Below, in pieces: positions 1 to 8,566 of a stretch of DNA of 64,000 bases. Under the pieces are notes generated by a model. That model made no database searches. It worked only from the letters and a program-made list of their open reading frames with translations, and had not been told where the DNA came from. Source of the DNA: Anaeropeptidivorans aminofermentans (lineage in GTDB: Bacteria; Bacillota; Clostridia; Lachnospirales; UBA5962); NCBI RefSeq assembly GCF_940670685.1, contig NZ_OW711693.1:1860001-1924000 (forward strand). The letters run 5' to 3'. Made by a program: the position numbers and the translations under genes. The first letter of the stretch is position 1; each line of letters starts with the position of its first letter.

Positions 1-2
1 GT

Positions 3-533
3 GTTGCGGTACAAACGCCTGGAAGCGTTATTTTCCCATATATTGAAAAATATGTAGACGATATCATATTAATAGATGACTGGGAGCTTACAGACGCTTT
101 TCTTGATATCATGGAAAATCATAAAATGGTAGTGGAAAATGCAGGGCTTCTTTCCGTTGCCGCATTAAAATATATCAAGGCCGAAGATAAAAACATCGTA
201 AGCATACTAAGCGGCGGGAACATGGACGTTATCACCATGTCAAGCTTAGTTCAGCACGGCCTTATAAACAGGGGAAGAATTGCTACCGTATCCCTTCATC
301 TTCCCGATAGGCCGGGAGAGCTTGTAAGGGTTGCTGAAATCATATCCCAGCAAAGAGGAAATATCATTAAGCTTGAACATAACCAATTTGTAAATATTAA
401 CAGGAATACAGAAGTGGAGCTTAGAGTGACTCTTGAAGCCTTTGGCCATAACCATGTTAAATCAATGGTTGAGCTTTTGGCAAAGGAAGGCTTTAATCCT
501 ATCTTGTGTATGCCCAATGCCATATATCAATAA
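3..533 (+). CDS. ilvA: Threonine ammonia-lyase (threonine dehydratase), 3' part
   Basis: The last 176 codons of a gene that starts before the window; the reading frame is open from base 3. The enzyme deaminates L-threonine to 2-oxobutanoate with pyridoxal phosphate. The visible part begins inside the catalytic domain: a segment reading [11 protein letters not shown], then [18 protein letters not shown] and SGGNMD, which match the end of the fold-type II PLP domain. It continues into a C-terminal ACT domain ([22 protein letters not shown]). This single-ACT layout is that of the roughly 400-residue short threonine ammonia-lyases, catabolic or biosynthetic. Whether it serves isoleucine synthesis or threonine breakdown cannot be decided here. 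A threonine aldolase lies 53 kb away. The lyase is followed 41 bases later by pcp on the same strand. Confidence 0.88.
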   Translation, partial: VAVQTPGSVIFPYIEKYVDDIILIDDWELTDAFLDIMENHKMVVENAGLLSVAALKYIKAEDKNIVSILSGGNMDVITMSSLVQHGLINRGRIATVSLHLPDRPGELVRVAEIISQQRGNIIKLEHNQFVNINRNTEVELRVTLEAFGHNHVKSMVELLAKEGFNPILCMPNAIYQ

Positions 534-574
534 ACTCGTTTCTGTACTTTTTAATTATTAATAAGGGGGCAAAT

Positions 575-1228
575 ATGGATAAAAAAATTATTATCACAGG
601 CTTTGATCCTTTCGGCGGAGAAAAAATAAACCCTTCCTATGAGGCTGTAAAAATGCTTCCGGAAACTATTTCAGGGGCAACAATATTTAAAATAGAGCTT
701 CCTACGGTTTTCGGAAAATCCATAGATGCCTTAAAGAAGGCTATGGCAGAAATAAAACCTGATTATGTAGTTTGCGTAGGCCAATCGGGAGGAAGGTTTG
801 AAATTACTCCTGAAAGAGTAGCCATAAATGTAAGTGATGCAAGAATTCCCGATAACGAAGGCCAAAGCCCCATAGATGAGCCTATTTTTGCTGATGGAGA
901 AAATGCTTATTTTACAAAGCTTCCAATAAAAGCAATGGTAAAGGCCCTTAAAGAAAATAATATTCCAGGGGCGGTTTCCAATACGGCAGGCACCTATGTA
1001 TGCAACCATATTATGTACGGCCTTTTATATTTAATTAATACATATGAGGAATTTAAAGATATAAAAGGCGGATTTATTCATGTGCCTTACTGTACAGAGC
1101 AGGTAATAGACAAAAGAAACGAGCCTTCTCTCACGAGAGAGCAAATAAGCAAAGGCCTTGAAATTTGTATTGAAGCTTTAATAAATAACACTGAAGATAT
1201 AAAAGAGCAAAACGGAGCCATATGCTAA
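575..1228 (+). CDS. pcp: Pyrrolidone-carboxylate (pyroglutamyl) peptidase
   Basis: A 217-residue cytoplasmic cysteine peptidase of family C15 that removes N-terminal pyroglutamate from peptides. The N-terminus reads [11 protein letters not shown], the family hallmark. The catalytic triad is visible: Glu in [11 protein letters not shown], Cys in [15 protein letters not shown] and His in GFIHVPY. Length matches the family (about 215). The open frame extends upstream to 506, but the ATG at 575 is chosen because AAGGGGG lies seven bases before it and homology begins there. It follows the threonine ammonia-lyase gene closely and ends at a bidirectional terminator shared with the convergent flavoprotein gene. 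Confidence 0.95.
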   Translation: MDKKIIITGFDPFGGEKINPSYEAVKMLPETISGATIFKIELPTVFGKSIDALKKAMAEIKPDYVVCVGQSGGRFEITPERVAINVSDARIPDNEGQSPIDEPIFADGENAYFTKLPIKAMVKALKENNIPGAVSNTAGTYVCNHIMYGLLYLINTYEEFKDIKGGFIHVPYCTEQVIDKRNEPSLTREQISKGLEICIEALINNTEDIKEQNGAIC

Positions 1229-1256
1229 AAACCTGCCGGTTAATCCCGGCAGGTTT
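1227..1256. terminator. Bidirectional rho-independent terminator between pcp and the flavoprotein gene
   Basis: An inverted repeat AAAACCTGCCGG / CCGGCAGGTTTT with a short loop and A/T tracts on both sides. It overlaps the pcp stop codon and lies just past the end of the convergent minus-strand gene, so it can serve both. Confidence 0.85.
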
Positions 1257-1261
1257 TACTT

Positions 1262-2917
1262 TTAAGCAAGTATAGAACTGTATATATTATACCCTCCGCT
1301 TAAATTATAGCAGTCATAGCCTTTATTTTTTAACATCATACAAGCAATATAGCTTCTTAAGCCGCTTTGGCATGAAACGTAAACAGGCTTTGCCTGATTA
1401 AGCTTATCTAAATTATTCCTTAATGTGTCAAGTTCTATATGCATAAAGCCTTCAATGCTTCCTCTTGAAACCTCAGGAGCGGTTCTTACATCAAGAAGCT
1501 GAATGCTTCCGTCTCTTGGAAGATTTTTAACATCGTGCCAGTGGAATAATTTTAATTTCCCTGTAATAATGTTTTCTATCATATAGCCTGCCATATTTAC
1601 AGGAGATTTTGCAGAGCTGAAAGGCGGTGCATAACACAATTCAAGGTCAGTAAGATCTTTTGCGGCTCCTTTAAACCTTATTGCTGTTGCGATAATATCT
1701 ATGGTTTTAGCTACACCGTCAAAGCCGGCTGCCTGGGCGCCAAGAATACGGCCGCTTTCCTTTTCGAAAATAACTTTCATAAATATGGGAAATGCCCCGG
1801 GATAATATGTCGCATGGGAAAAGGGGTATAGAAATATTTTTTCGTAATTTAAGCCTGCCATGGTGGCATTTTTTTCATTTATTCCTGTGGAGGCCACCGC
1901 CATATCGAATATTTTTATGATGGAGGAGCCTTGTGTTCCCGTATATTTAGAATTTAATCCGCAAATATTATCTGCCGCTATTCTTCCCTGCTTATTCGCA
2001 GGGCCGGCAAGAGGAATAAATCCCTTATTTCCTGTTATATAATCGATAATTTCAACGGCATCTCCTACGGCATATATACCTTTAACGGAGGTTTCCATAG
2101 ATTCATTTACTATAATGGATTTTCTTTGATTAAGAGCTATTCCTGCATCTTCCGCTATTTTGCTTTCAGGCTTTACGCCAGCAGAAAGGATTATCATATC
2201 TGCATTTATTTCTTCGGATAGATTCTCTTTTTCTACTATAAGGCTAAGATTATCATTTTCCTTTTTAATTTTCTTTACAATGGTTTTTAAAAGCAGATTA
2301 ACGCCTTTTGCTTTTACATAATTTTGTATTTCACAGGCAAAATCATAATCTATGGAATTAATAATATGATCAGCCATTTCAACTACGGTAACTTTAAGGC
2401 CGGCCTGGACAAGATTTTCCGCCATTTCAATGCCAATATATCCTCCGCCGATTACTGCCGCATGGGAGGGCTTATTCTTTTCTATGTAATCTTTGATAGC
2501 TACAGAATCAGGGATTGACCTTAATGTGAATATACCTTCATTGTCAAGGCCTTCAATAGGAGGCTTTATAGGCTCGGCACCCATAGAAAGAATTAATTTA
2601 TCATAGCTTTCATCATATTCAGTGTTTTCTTTATGATTTTTTACTTTCACTGTTTTATTATCTGTATTTATTGATATAACTTCGGAGTTATTTCTTACGT
2701 CTACATTAAATCTTCTGTTAAAGGATTCAGGAGTTTGGAGTGCAAGGCTTGACTGATGTTTAATATCCCCGCCTATATAATAAGGAAGGCCGCAGTTTGC
2801 AAAGGAAATATATTCTCCTCTTTCAAACATTATAATTTCTGCATTTTCGTCCAGCCTTCTAAGTCTTGCCGCCGCGGAGGCTCCTCCTGCAACGCCGCCA
2901 ATAATTACTACCTTCAT
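1262..2917 (-). CDS. CoA-disulfide reductase-type flavoprotein with C-terminal rhodanese domain
   Basis: A 551-residue FAD- and NAD(P)H-dependent disulfide reductase of the CoADR/NADH oxidase/NADH-polysulfide reductase family. The N-terminus has the FAD Rossmann motif GGVAGGASAAARLRR. The redox Cys is in ANCGLPYYIGG, the single-cysteine arrangement of CoA-disulfide reductases. The NAD(P) site is AVIGGGYIGIEMAENL, and AVGDA is the second FAD motif. After the dimerisation domain (about residues 330-450), residues ~455-551 form a rhodanese domain with active-site Cys in VYVSCQSGLRSY. In the CoADR-Rhd subfamily the two domains act on CoA persulfides and polysulfides, so a role in sulfur or redox metabolism is likely. 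The exact substrate is inferred, not shown. A strong AGGAGAG site precedes the ATG. Confidence 0.9.
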   Translation of the reverse strand: MKVVIIGGVAGGASAAARLRRLDENAEIIMFERGEYISFANCGLPYYIGGDIKHQSSLALQTPESFNRRFNVDVRNNSEVISINTDNKTVKVKNHKENTEYDESYDKLILSMGAEPIKPPIEGLDNEGIFTLRSIPDSVAIKDYIEKNKPSHAAVIGGGYIGIEMAENLVQAGLKVTVVEMADHIINSIDYDFACEIQNYVKAKGVNLLLKTIVKKIKKENDNLSLIVEKENLSEEINADMIILSAGVKPESKIAEDAGIALNQRKSIIVNESMETSVKGIYAVGDAVEIIDYITGNKGFIPLAGPANKQGRIAADNICGLNSKYTGTQGSSIIKIFDMAVASTGINEKNATMAGLNYEKIFLYPFSHATYYPGAFPIFMKVIFEKESGRILGAQAAGFDGVAKTIDIIATAIRFKGAAKDLTDLELCYAPPFSSAKSPVNMAGYMIENIITGKLKLFHWHDVKNLPRDGSIQLLDVRTAPEVSRGSIEGFMHIELDTLRNNLDKLNQAKPVYVSCQSGLRSYIACMMLKNKGYDCYNLSGGYNIYSSILA

Positions 2918-2932
2918 CTTTCACTCTCCTAT

Positions 2933-3030
2933 AATATAATTTTTTACTTAGTGAATCTGTAAAAGCGTTTTCAGGTGAACCTTTTCTTATAGTCAACAAA
3001 CTTCTTTTTAAGTTTATTGGCTATATCAGT
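2933..3030 (-). repeat. Partial, degenerate copy of repeat family A
   Basis: Read on the minus strand, this stretch contains CCAATAAACTTAAAAAGAAG, then a TTTGTTGACTATAAG segment, then GATTCACTAAG. It matches the middle of the full-length copies at 38325-38550 and 62701-62918. The outer hairpin arms are not recognisable. It lies in the spacer between the flavoprotein gene and sigG. Confidence 0.6.
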
Positions 3031-3147
3031 ATAATTTTAACATATACATACTGCAAATTACTATATTAATATATTCAAATAAGTTTTTATAGGTAATTCC
3101 TGCGAAAATCCAGTTTTGAGTAGTATAAAAAGTTTTACTATAACACT

Positions 3148-3178
3148 AAAAAAAGGGGCGCTTAGCGCCCCTTTTTTT
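3148..3178 (-). terminator. Rho-independent terminator of sigG
   Basis: A strong inverted repeat AAAAAAAGGGGCGCT / AGCGCCCCTTTTTTT immediately after (and touching) the sigG stop codon, with A/T tracts on both strands, so it may work in both directions. Confidence 0.88.
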
Positions 3179-3953
3179 AAGATATATATTTTCTCATGTT
3201 TTTTAATGCTGATTTTTCAAGTCTTGATACCTGAGCCTGACTTATACCGATTTCTTCGGCTACTTCCATTTGGGTTTTTCCTTCAAAAAATCTCAGGTTT
3301 ATAATATGCTTTTCCCTTTCATTTAATCTTTTTATGGCTTCGGATAAAGAAAGGTTTTCAAGCCAGCTAACGTCTGTATTTTTTTCGTCCTTTACCTGAT
3401 CCATAACAAATATGGCATCTCCGCCGTCATTATATATTGGTTCAAAAAGGCTAACAGGGTCTTGAATTGCTTCAAGGGCAAATATAATATCTTCGGCGGG
3501 TATTTCAAGTTCCTTTGCTATTTCTTCAATAGTAGGCTCTTTAAGGCTTTTATTCATAAGCCTTTCTTTTGCTTGAAGGGCCTTATATGCTGTATCCTTA
3601 AGGGACCTGCTTACTCTTATGGAGTTGCTGTCTCTTAAATATCTTCTTATTTCTCCAATTATCATAGGAACTGCATAAGTGGAAAACTGCACTCCCTGCG
3701 TAACGTCGAAATTGTCAATTGCTTTAATAAGCCCTATACAGCCCACCTGAAATATATCGTCAATATATTCTCCGCGGTTATTAAAACGCTGTATTATGCT
3801 TAATACAAGCCTTAAATTCCCGAAGATATATTCTTCTCTTGCCTTTTCATCGCCTTCCAGTATTTTATCGAAAAGCACCTTTTTTTCGTCACTTTTTAGA
3901 ATCGGCAGCTTAGAAGTATTTACACCGCAAATTTCAACTTTATTATTGAGCAT
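3177..3953 (-). CDS. sigG: RNA polymerase sporulation sigma factor SigG
   Basis: A 258-residue sigma-70 family factor. The N-terminus KVEICGVNTSKLP, the region-2 sequences FNNRGEYIDDIFQVGCIG and YAVPMIIGEIRRYLRD, the segment AIQDPVSLFEPIYNDGGD and the region-4 helix-turn-helix TQMEVAEEIGISQAQVSRLE all match forespore-specific sigma-G closely. Sigma-G directs late forespore transcription (spore proteins, germination genes), so the organism belongs to an endospore-forming lineage. A CCGGAGG site sits just before the ATG. Unlike in Bacillus, no spoIIGA or sigE lies next to it; it stands alone with its own terminator. Confidence 0.97.
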   Translation of the reverse strand: MLNNKVEICGVNTSKLPILKSDEKKVLFDKILEGDEKAREEYIFGNLRLVLSIIQRFNNRGEYIDDIFQVGCIGLIKAIDNFDVTQGVQFSTYAVPMIIGEIRRYLRDSNSIRVSRSLKDTAYKALQAKERLMNKSLKEPTIEEIAKELEIPAEDIIFALEAIQDPVSLFEPIYNDGGDAIFVMDQVKDEKNTDVSWLENLSLSEAIKRLNEREKHIINLRFFEGKTQMEVAEEIGISQAQVSRLEKSALKNMRKYIS

Positions 3954-4057
3954 ATCAAACCTCCGGAAATAAGACGTTAATCCTCTATATAAATTTTTCC
4001 CTAGGCAATTTATTTAATACATGGAAAAAAGAAGAAATTATTATAAAAATATTTGAT

Positions 4058-4085
4058 TTGAATTAAGCTTCATAAATGTTATAAT
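4058..4085 (+). promoter_or_regulatory. Putative sigma-A promoter for selD-yedF
   Basis: TTGAAT (4058-4063) and TATAAT (4080-4085) separated by 16 bases, about 130 bases upstream of the selD TTG start. The interval to the gene holds no recognisable riboswitch. Confidence 0.5.
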
Positions 4086-4214
4086 GGGTATGATTAAGGA
4101 CTATCTGTAAGGAGCGAAAAGGCATTAAAAGAAAATGTAAATAATAGAACTCTGTAAATTTAAGCTTATTTTAATGTGAATTATTTAATATAGACAATCA
4201 AGGCGGTGTTACAT

Positions 4215-5243
4215 TTGGAAGAATCACTCAAAAAATATTGCGGCACAGGCGGCTGAAACGCTAAACTGGGACCGGAGGTCTTAAGCGGAATTTTAGACAG
4301 TTTGCCTAGGCAGTTTGATAAAAATTTACTCATAGGTTATGACAGCTCTGATGATGCGGCTGTATATAAACTTACAGATGATATAGCATTAGTTCAAACT
4401 CTGGATTTTTTTACTCCTGTAGTTGAAGACCCTTATCTTTTTGGAAAAATCGCTGCAGTTAATGCTTTAAGCGATATTTATGCCATGGGCGGAGAGGTTA
4501 AGCTTGCTCTTAATATCGTTGCCTTCCCTGAAAATATGGACTCATATATTCTTCAGGAAATCCTTCGCGGCGGGTCAGAAAAGGTAATAGAAGCAGGGGG
4601 GGTACTATGCGGCGGTCACTCCATTGACGATGTTTCTCCGAAATACGGTCTTTCTGTGACAGGGGTAGTTCACCCTGAAAAAATACTTGCCAATAATAAC
4701 TGCAAAGTAGGGGATAGAATAATACTTACGAAGCCCTTAGGCGTAGGTATTATCCTCACAGGATATAAAATGGAGGCAGCAAGCCGGGAAGCCTATGATA
4801 AAGCTACAAAGCAAATGGAAACCCTTAATAAATATGCTGCGGAAATAATGAAAAAATACGATGTTCATGCGGCTACAGATGTTACAGGGTTTGGCTTCTT
4901 AGGCCACCTTCATGAAATGACAGGAAAGGGAATCACCATTACTGTAAATTCTGATGACGTGCCTTATATAGATGAAGCCTTTACGCTTGCAAAGGAATTT
5001 TATATTACAGGCTCTGCTCAAAAAAACAGGAACTACTTAGGAGATACCATATTACTTAATGATATGGATTTCGCAATGACAGAAATCTTATTTGATCCTC
5101 AAACTTCCGGCGGTCTTTTAATCAGCGTATCTGAAAGTGACGCCGAAGCACTCCTTAAAGAGCTTAATGAAAACCTTGATATAAAATCGGCAATAGTGGG
5201 AGAAGTAGTTCCTTATTCCGATTACGATATAATAGTTATATAA
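4215..5243 (+). CDS. selD: Selenophosphate synthetase, itself a selenoprotein (in-frame UGA = Sec)
   Basis: SelD makes selenophosphate from selenide and ATP, the selenium donor for selenocysteine and selenouridine. Automatic ORF calling starts at 4302 and misses the N-terminus, because codon 14 (4254-4256) is TGA. Reading it as selenocysteine gives YCGTGG-U-NAKLGPEVL, which matches the family's catalytic motif (Cys or Sec followed by the essential Lys). The frame then continues into GYDSSDDAAVYKL. The start is TTG 4215, preceded by AAGGCGG ten bases upstream. The product is 342 residues, the usual SelD length. Later motifs are present: NALSDIYAMGG, GGHSIDD, DVTGFGFLGHLHEM and FDPQTSGGLL. A putative SECIS hairpin follows the UGA. 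yedF lies 20 bases downstream. Confidence 0.93.
4254..4290 (+). promoter_or_regulatory. Putative bacterial SECIS element in selD
   Basis: Bases right after the UGA can pair: CGCT (4259-4262) with AGCG (4284-4287), and GACC (4270-4273) with GGTC (4277-4280), leaving a small G-rich apical loop 15-25 bases after the UGA. That is the spacing expected for SelB-dependent decoding. AGGTCT, the apical-loop sequence of the E. coli fdhF element, also occurs at 4276-4281. The exact fold needs computing. Confidence 0.55.
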
Positions 5244-5263
5244 ACATACGGAGGGATTTTAAT

Positions 5264-5851
5264 ATGAAAAAGATTAATGCATTAGGAGATAAGTGCCCCA
5301 TTCCTGTAATCAAGGCTAAAAATGCCCTTAAGGATATGGAGATTAACGAAGAGCTTATCATAGAGGTAGATAATTTTATAGCTACAGAAAATCTTTCTAA
5401 ATTATCAGAGGAATACGGATATGAGAAACATATTAATAAAATTAATGATGAGCATTACGAAGTTAAAGTAATAAAAAAAGAGGCTGAAGTTAATACAAGT
5501 ATAAAAGATGACGATAAAAACTTAGTGATTGCAGTATCCTCCGATAAAATGGGAGAAGGAAATGATGAATTAGGGGAGGTTCTTTTAAAAGGCTTTATTT
5601 ATGCCGTTACGGAACTTGATACTCTTCCTAAAACTATCTTATTTTATAATGGCGGAGCCAAAATCACTTCCGAAGGCTCCAAATCAATTGATGACCTTAA
5701 GAAGCTTTCTGAAAATGGCGTAGAAATACTTACCTGCGGAACATGCATGGATTATTATAATATTAAAGACAAGCTTCAGGTGGGCGGCGTAACAAATATG
5801 TATACAATACTTGAAAAGCTTTCTAAAGCTTCAAAGGTTATTAAGCCTTAA
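5264..5851 (+). CDS. yedF: Selenium-metabolism protein YedF (TusA-like + DsrE-like)
   Basis: A 195-residue cytoplasmic protein. Residues 1-75 are a TusA/SirA-type domain with the conserved CPxP motif (NALGDKCPIPVIKAKNAL), whose Cys carries persulfide or perselenide in relatives. Residues ~88-190 are a DsrE-like domain with a CGTCMDYY motif near the end. This two-domain protein is the 'selenium metabolism protein YedF' commonly found next to selD in selenium users. Its place 20 bases after selD, with a strong GGAGGG site, supports co-transcription. A role in delivering reduced selenium or sulfur to SelD is inferred from context. Confidence 0.9.
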   Translation: MKKINALGDKCPIPVIKAKNALKDMEINEELIIEVDNFIATENLSKLSEEYGYEKHINKINDEHYEVKVIKKEAEVNTSIKDDDKNLVIAVSSDKMGEGNDELGEVLLKGFIYAVTELDTLPKTILFYNGGAKITSEGSKSIDDLKKLSENGVEILTCGTCMDYYNIKDKLQVGGVTNMYTILEKLSKASKVIKP

Positions 5852-5867
5852 TGCAAATCTTATACTT

Positions 5868-5897
5868 TAACGTGTACAAGTAAGCTTGTACACGTTA
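5868..5897 (+). terminator. Perfect 13-bp inverted repeat after yedF, probable terminator
   Basis: TAACGTGTACAAG, a four-base loop (TAAG), then CTTGTACACGTTA. The stem is perfect, but only a broken T-run follows. It could be the selD-yedF terminator or a symmetrical protein-binding site upstream of the pilus operon. Confidence 0.55.
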
Positions 5898-5948
5898 ATA
5901 TAGGTCTTGCTTTTCCTTTACAAAATTAATAAAAAGAGGTATGCATAC

Positions 5949-7025
5949 ATGTTTGAAAGCGGAAGTTATATTGAAGAACTTTTGCGTTATTCCAGTGAAA
6001 CCAAAAGTACGGACCTTCATATATGTTCAGGAATAAGACCCATGGTGAGGATAAACGGGAAGCTTCAGGAAATAGAAGATAAAGAAAAGGTGTTTCCTGA
6101 ACAGGTTGACGCCATACTTCGCAGCCTTTTAAACGATAAAAAGCTGGAAAAATTATATGAAAACAAAGTTCTTGATTTTTCCTTCTCCATATCAGGGGTT
6201 GGGAGATTCAGAGCAAACGCTTATTCTCAAAGAGGCACTTATGCCATAGCTATAAGAATGCTTCCTTTTCAGATACCGAAGTTTGAAGAATTAGGTCTGC
6301 CTGAAATATCCAAAAATCTTACAGCCAAATCCAGAGGTCTTATTCTGGCAACAGGAGCCACGGGAAGCGGAAAGTCAACCACTTTGGCAAGCTTTATAGA
6401 CCTTATAAATGAAAACTATAATTATCATATTATAACCATAGAAGATCCCATAGAATATTTACATAGGCATAAAAAAAGCCTTGTAACACAAAGAGAAATA
6501 GGAGAGGATTGCTTAAGCTTTTCCAATGCCCTCCGTTCTGCATTAAGAGAAGACCCGGACGTTATCATGGTTGGTGAAATGAGGGATCCTGAGACAATAT
6601 CCATTGCGCTTACGGCAGCCGAAACCGGCCATTTGGTTCTTTCAACCCTCCATACCGTGGGAGCTTCCAAAAGTATAGACAGAATCGTAGACGCCTTTCC
6701 CCCAAATCAGCAAAATCAAATCAGGAGCCAACTGGCTACTGTGCTTGAAGGCATCATCTCTCAACAGCTTATACCAAGAATAGACCGGCAGGGCTTGGCC
6801 CTTGCATCGGAGCTTATGTTTGTAAATCCCGCCATAAGAAATCTTATAAGGGAAGGAAAGCATTATCAGATAGGCTCTATTATGCAGACAGGGCAAGGAC
6901 AGGGAATGCATCTTATGGAGGCCGATCTTGCCGATTTATACAATAACGGCAAAGTCAGCAAGGAAGAAATATTTATGAGGTCCACAGACCATCAGCTTTT
7001 AACCCAATTTTTGAACAGGAGGTAA
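5949..7025 (+). CDS. pilT: PilT-type twitching/retraction ATPase
   Basis: A 358-residue secretion ATPase of the PilT/GspE superfamily. An N-terminal PAS-like domain (STDLHICSGIRPMVRINGKL) precedes the ATPase core: Walker A GATGSGKSTT, the Asp box EDPIEYLHRHK, Walker B ALREDPDVIMVGEMRDPET and the His box TGHLVLSTLHT. The C-terminal AIRNLIREGKHYQI and the GMHLMEADLADLYNNG region match PilT (retraction) rather than PilB (assembly), which would be longer and carry a zinc site. The frame is open from 5907. The ATG at 5949 is preferred because AGAGG lies ten bases before it and homology begins there. It is the first gene of a pilus-like operon; the next gene starts 4 bases downstream. Confidence 0.88.
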   Translation: MFESGSYIEELLRYSSETKSTDLHICSGIRPMVRINGKLQEIEDKEKVFPEQVDAILRSLLNDKKLEKLYENKVLDFSFSISGVGRFRANAYSQRGTYAIAIRMLPFQIPKFEELGLPEISKNLTAKSRGLILATGATGSGKSTTLASFIDLINENYNYHIITIEDPIEYLHRHKKSLVTQREIGEDCLSFSNALRSALREDPDVIMVGEMRDPETISIALTAAETGHLVLSTLHTVGASKSIDRIVDAFPPNQQNQIRSQLATVLEGIISQQLIPRIDRQGLALASELMFVNPAIRNLIREGKHYQIGSIMQTGQGQGMHLMEADLADLYNNGKVSKEEIFMRSTDHQLLTQFLNRR

Positions 7026-7029
7026 AAAT

Positions 7030-8229
7030 ATGCCAGTTTTCACCTATATAGGCCATAATAAAGATGGCTATATGGCGGCAGGCGCAAAAAGCTTTTCTTC
7101 TTCTGATGAAATGAAGCAGTTTCTTGAAAAAGAGGGCGTAGTAGATTTTGAGGTTTATGAATCTAAGACAGATTATAAAGAAAAGCTTTACGCATCAGTA
7201 TCCCCAATAGAGCTTTCATTATTTAGCAAGCAAATGTCAGTGCTTTTTTATTCCCACATGACTCTTATGGAAGGGATTGCTCTTTTATCCAGCCAAACAG
7301 AAAACAAACAGCTTAAAATTGCTCTTGACGAGATTTATTATCTGATGGAAAAAGGGCGTACATTTGCGGAAGCAATGAATATGTATAACCATATTTTCCC
7401 TGCGTATATGCTTAATATGATTATTATTGGAGAAACAAGCGGAACACTTGACGGAGTATTTCAAAGATTAAGTAAATTTTACGATAAGGAAGGAAAAGTC
7501 CGTAAAAAAATCCGCTCTGCGGCACTATATCCTCTTGTTTTAGGCGCTCTTATGGCAGGGATTATATTGCTTTTAATCCTTAAGATTATCCCCATGTTTG
7601 ATAATATTCTTATAAACATGGGAGGAGAGCTTCCTACAGCAACGGCGGCAATATTAGGAGCGAGCAATTTTATAAGCAGAAATATAATAATTATACTGCT
7701 TCTTCTTATTGCGGGAGCCGTAGCCTTTAAAAGGTATATCAATACTGAAAAGGGTTCTCTTTGGTTTGATGAATACAAGCTTAAATCTAAACTTACAAAA
7801 TATATATTTACCCGTTCATTGACCGCTAAGGTATCAAGAAGCCTTTCTCTTCTAATAAAATCCGGCGTTCAGATACTAAACGCCATGGAGATTATAACCC
7901 CTCTCCTGGAAAATAAGCATCTTGAAAATAAATTCAAAGAAGCCAATCAAAAGCTTAAAGAAGGCGGCGAGCTTAAAGATGTTTTTGAAGAGATTGGTAT
8001 TTTCCCGCCGCTTTTCATAAGAATGCTTATTATAGGCCAAAGCTCCGGTCATTTAGATGAAATGCTTGACAAATGCGCAGACGTTTTTGACGATGAAGCA
8101 GATGACGCTATAGAAAAGCTTACTGCAATGATAGAGCCTGTTTTAATTATAATTTTATCTATCATAGTAGGCATTATTCTCTTATCGGTAATGCTTCCAA
8201 TGATTGATATTATGACTGTGATAGGTTAG
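7030..8229 (+). CDS. pilC: PilC/GspF-type inner-membrane platform protein
   Basis: A 399-residue type II secretion F-domain protein, the membrane platform on which pilus ATPases act. Two tandem T2SF domains are visible: about residues 60-185 (LSLFSKQMSVLFYSHMTLMEG, IIIGETSGTLDGVF) and 265-390 ([33 protein letters not shown]). Three hydrophobic segments lie at about 165-185, 215-235 and 372-395, the usual PilC topology. The N-terminus carries the degenerate soluble domain (MPVFTYIGHNKDG). It begins 4 bases after pilT and is followed 10 bases later by a small membrane protein gene. Confidence 0.88.
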   Translation: MPVFTYIGHNKDGYMAAGAKSFSSSDEMKQFLEKEGVVDFEVYESKTDYKEKLYASVSPIELSLFSKQMSVLFYSHMTLMEGIALLSSQTENKQLKIALDEIYYLMEKGRTFAEAMNMYNHIFPAYMLNMIIIGETSGTLDGVFQRLSKFYDKEGKVRKKIRSAALYPLVLGALMAGIILLLILKIIPMFDNILINMGGELPTATAAILGASNFISRNIIIILLLLIAGAVAFKRYINTEKGSLWFDEYKLKSKLTKYIFTRSLTAKVSRSLSLLIKSGVQILNAMEIITPLLENKHLENKFKEANQKLKEGGELKDVFEEIGIFPPLFIRMLIIGQSSGHLDEMLDKCADVFDDEADDAIEKLTAMIEPVLIIILSIIVGIILLSVMLPMIDIMTVIG

Positions 8230-8239
8230 GGTGCGTAAT

Positions 8240-8551
8240 ATGAAAAGTTTTGATTTTGAGCTTATTTCCAAAATAGCAGTTCTACTGATAATTGCCTTTA
8301 TTACAGGTTATGCTATTTTCGGATTAAGTAAATTTAATAATAAAGAGGCCAGTAATACCGAAAGAATTGAAGAAATGATAGATAAAGCCCTTGTGCAATG
8401 CTATGCCCTTGAAGGAAGCTATCCTTCAGGAGCACAGTTTGATGAGAAAATGGCTAAATACGGCGTTGTGCTTAATAATGAGAAGTATATCTACCATTAT
8501 GAGGTTTTAGGCTCTAATGTACGGCCTGAAATAATTGTAATTATAAAATAA
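8240..8551 (+). CDS. Small pilin-like membrane protein, unknown
   Basis: A 103-residue protein with one N-terminal transmembrane helix (about residues 8-28, ISKIAVLLIIAFITGYAIFG), then a soluble domain of about 70 residues. This resembles a minor pilin in size and layout but lacks a Gly-Phe-x-x-x-Glu prepilin cleavage motif. A GTG at 8231 is in frame, but it is part of the likely ribosome binding region (TTAGGGTG), so ATG 8240 is preferred. Position between pilC and prepilin genes suggests it belongs to the pilus apparatus. Confidence 0.7.
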   Translation: MKSFDFELISKIAVLLIIAFITGYAIFGLSKFNNKEASNTERIEEMIDKALVQCYALEGSYPSGAQFDEKMAKYGVVLNNEKYIYHYEVLGSNVRPEIIVIIK

Positions 8552-8566
8552 TGAGGAGTGTTTTTA

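Noticed and set aside
4302-5243. selD as a short gene starting at 4302
   Set aside because: This start lacks a ribosome site and loses the catalytic Sec/Lys motif; reading UGA as Sec extends it to 4215.
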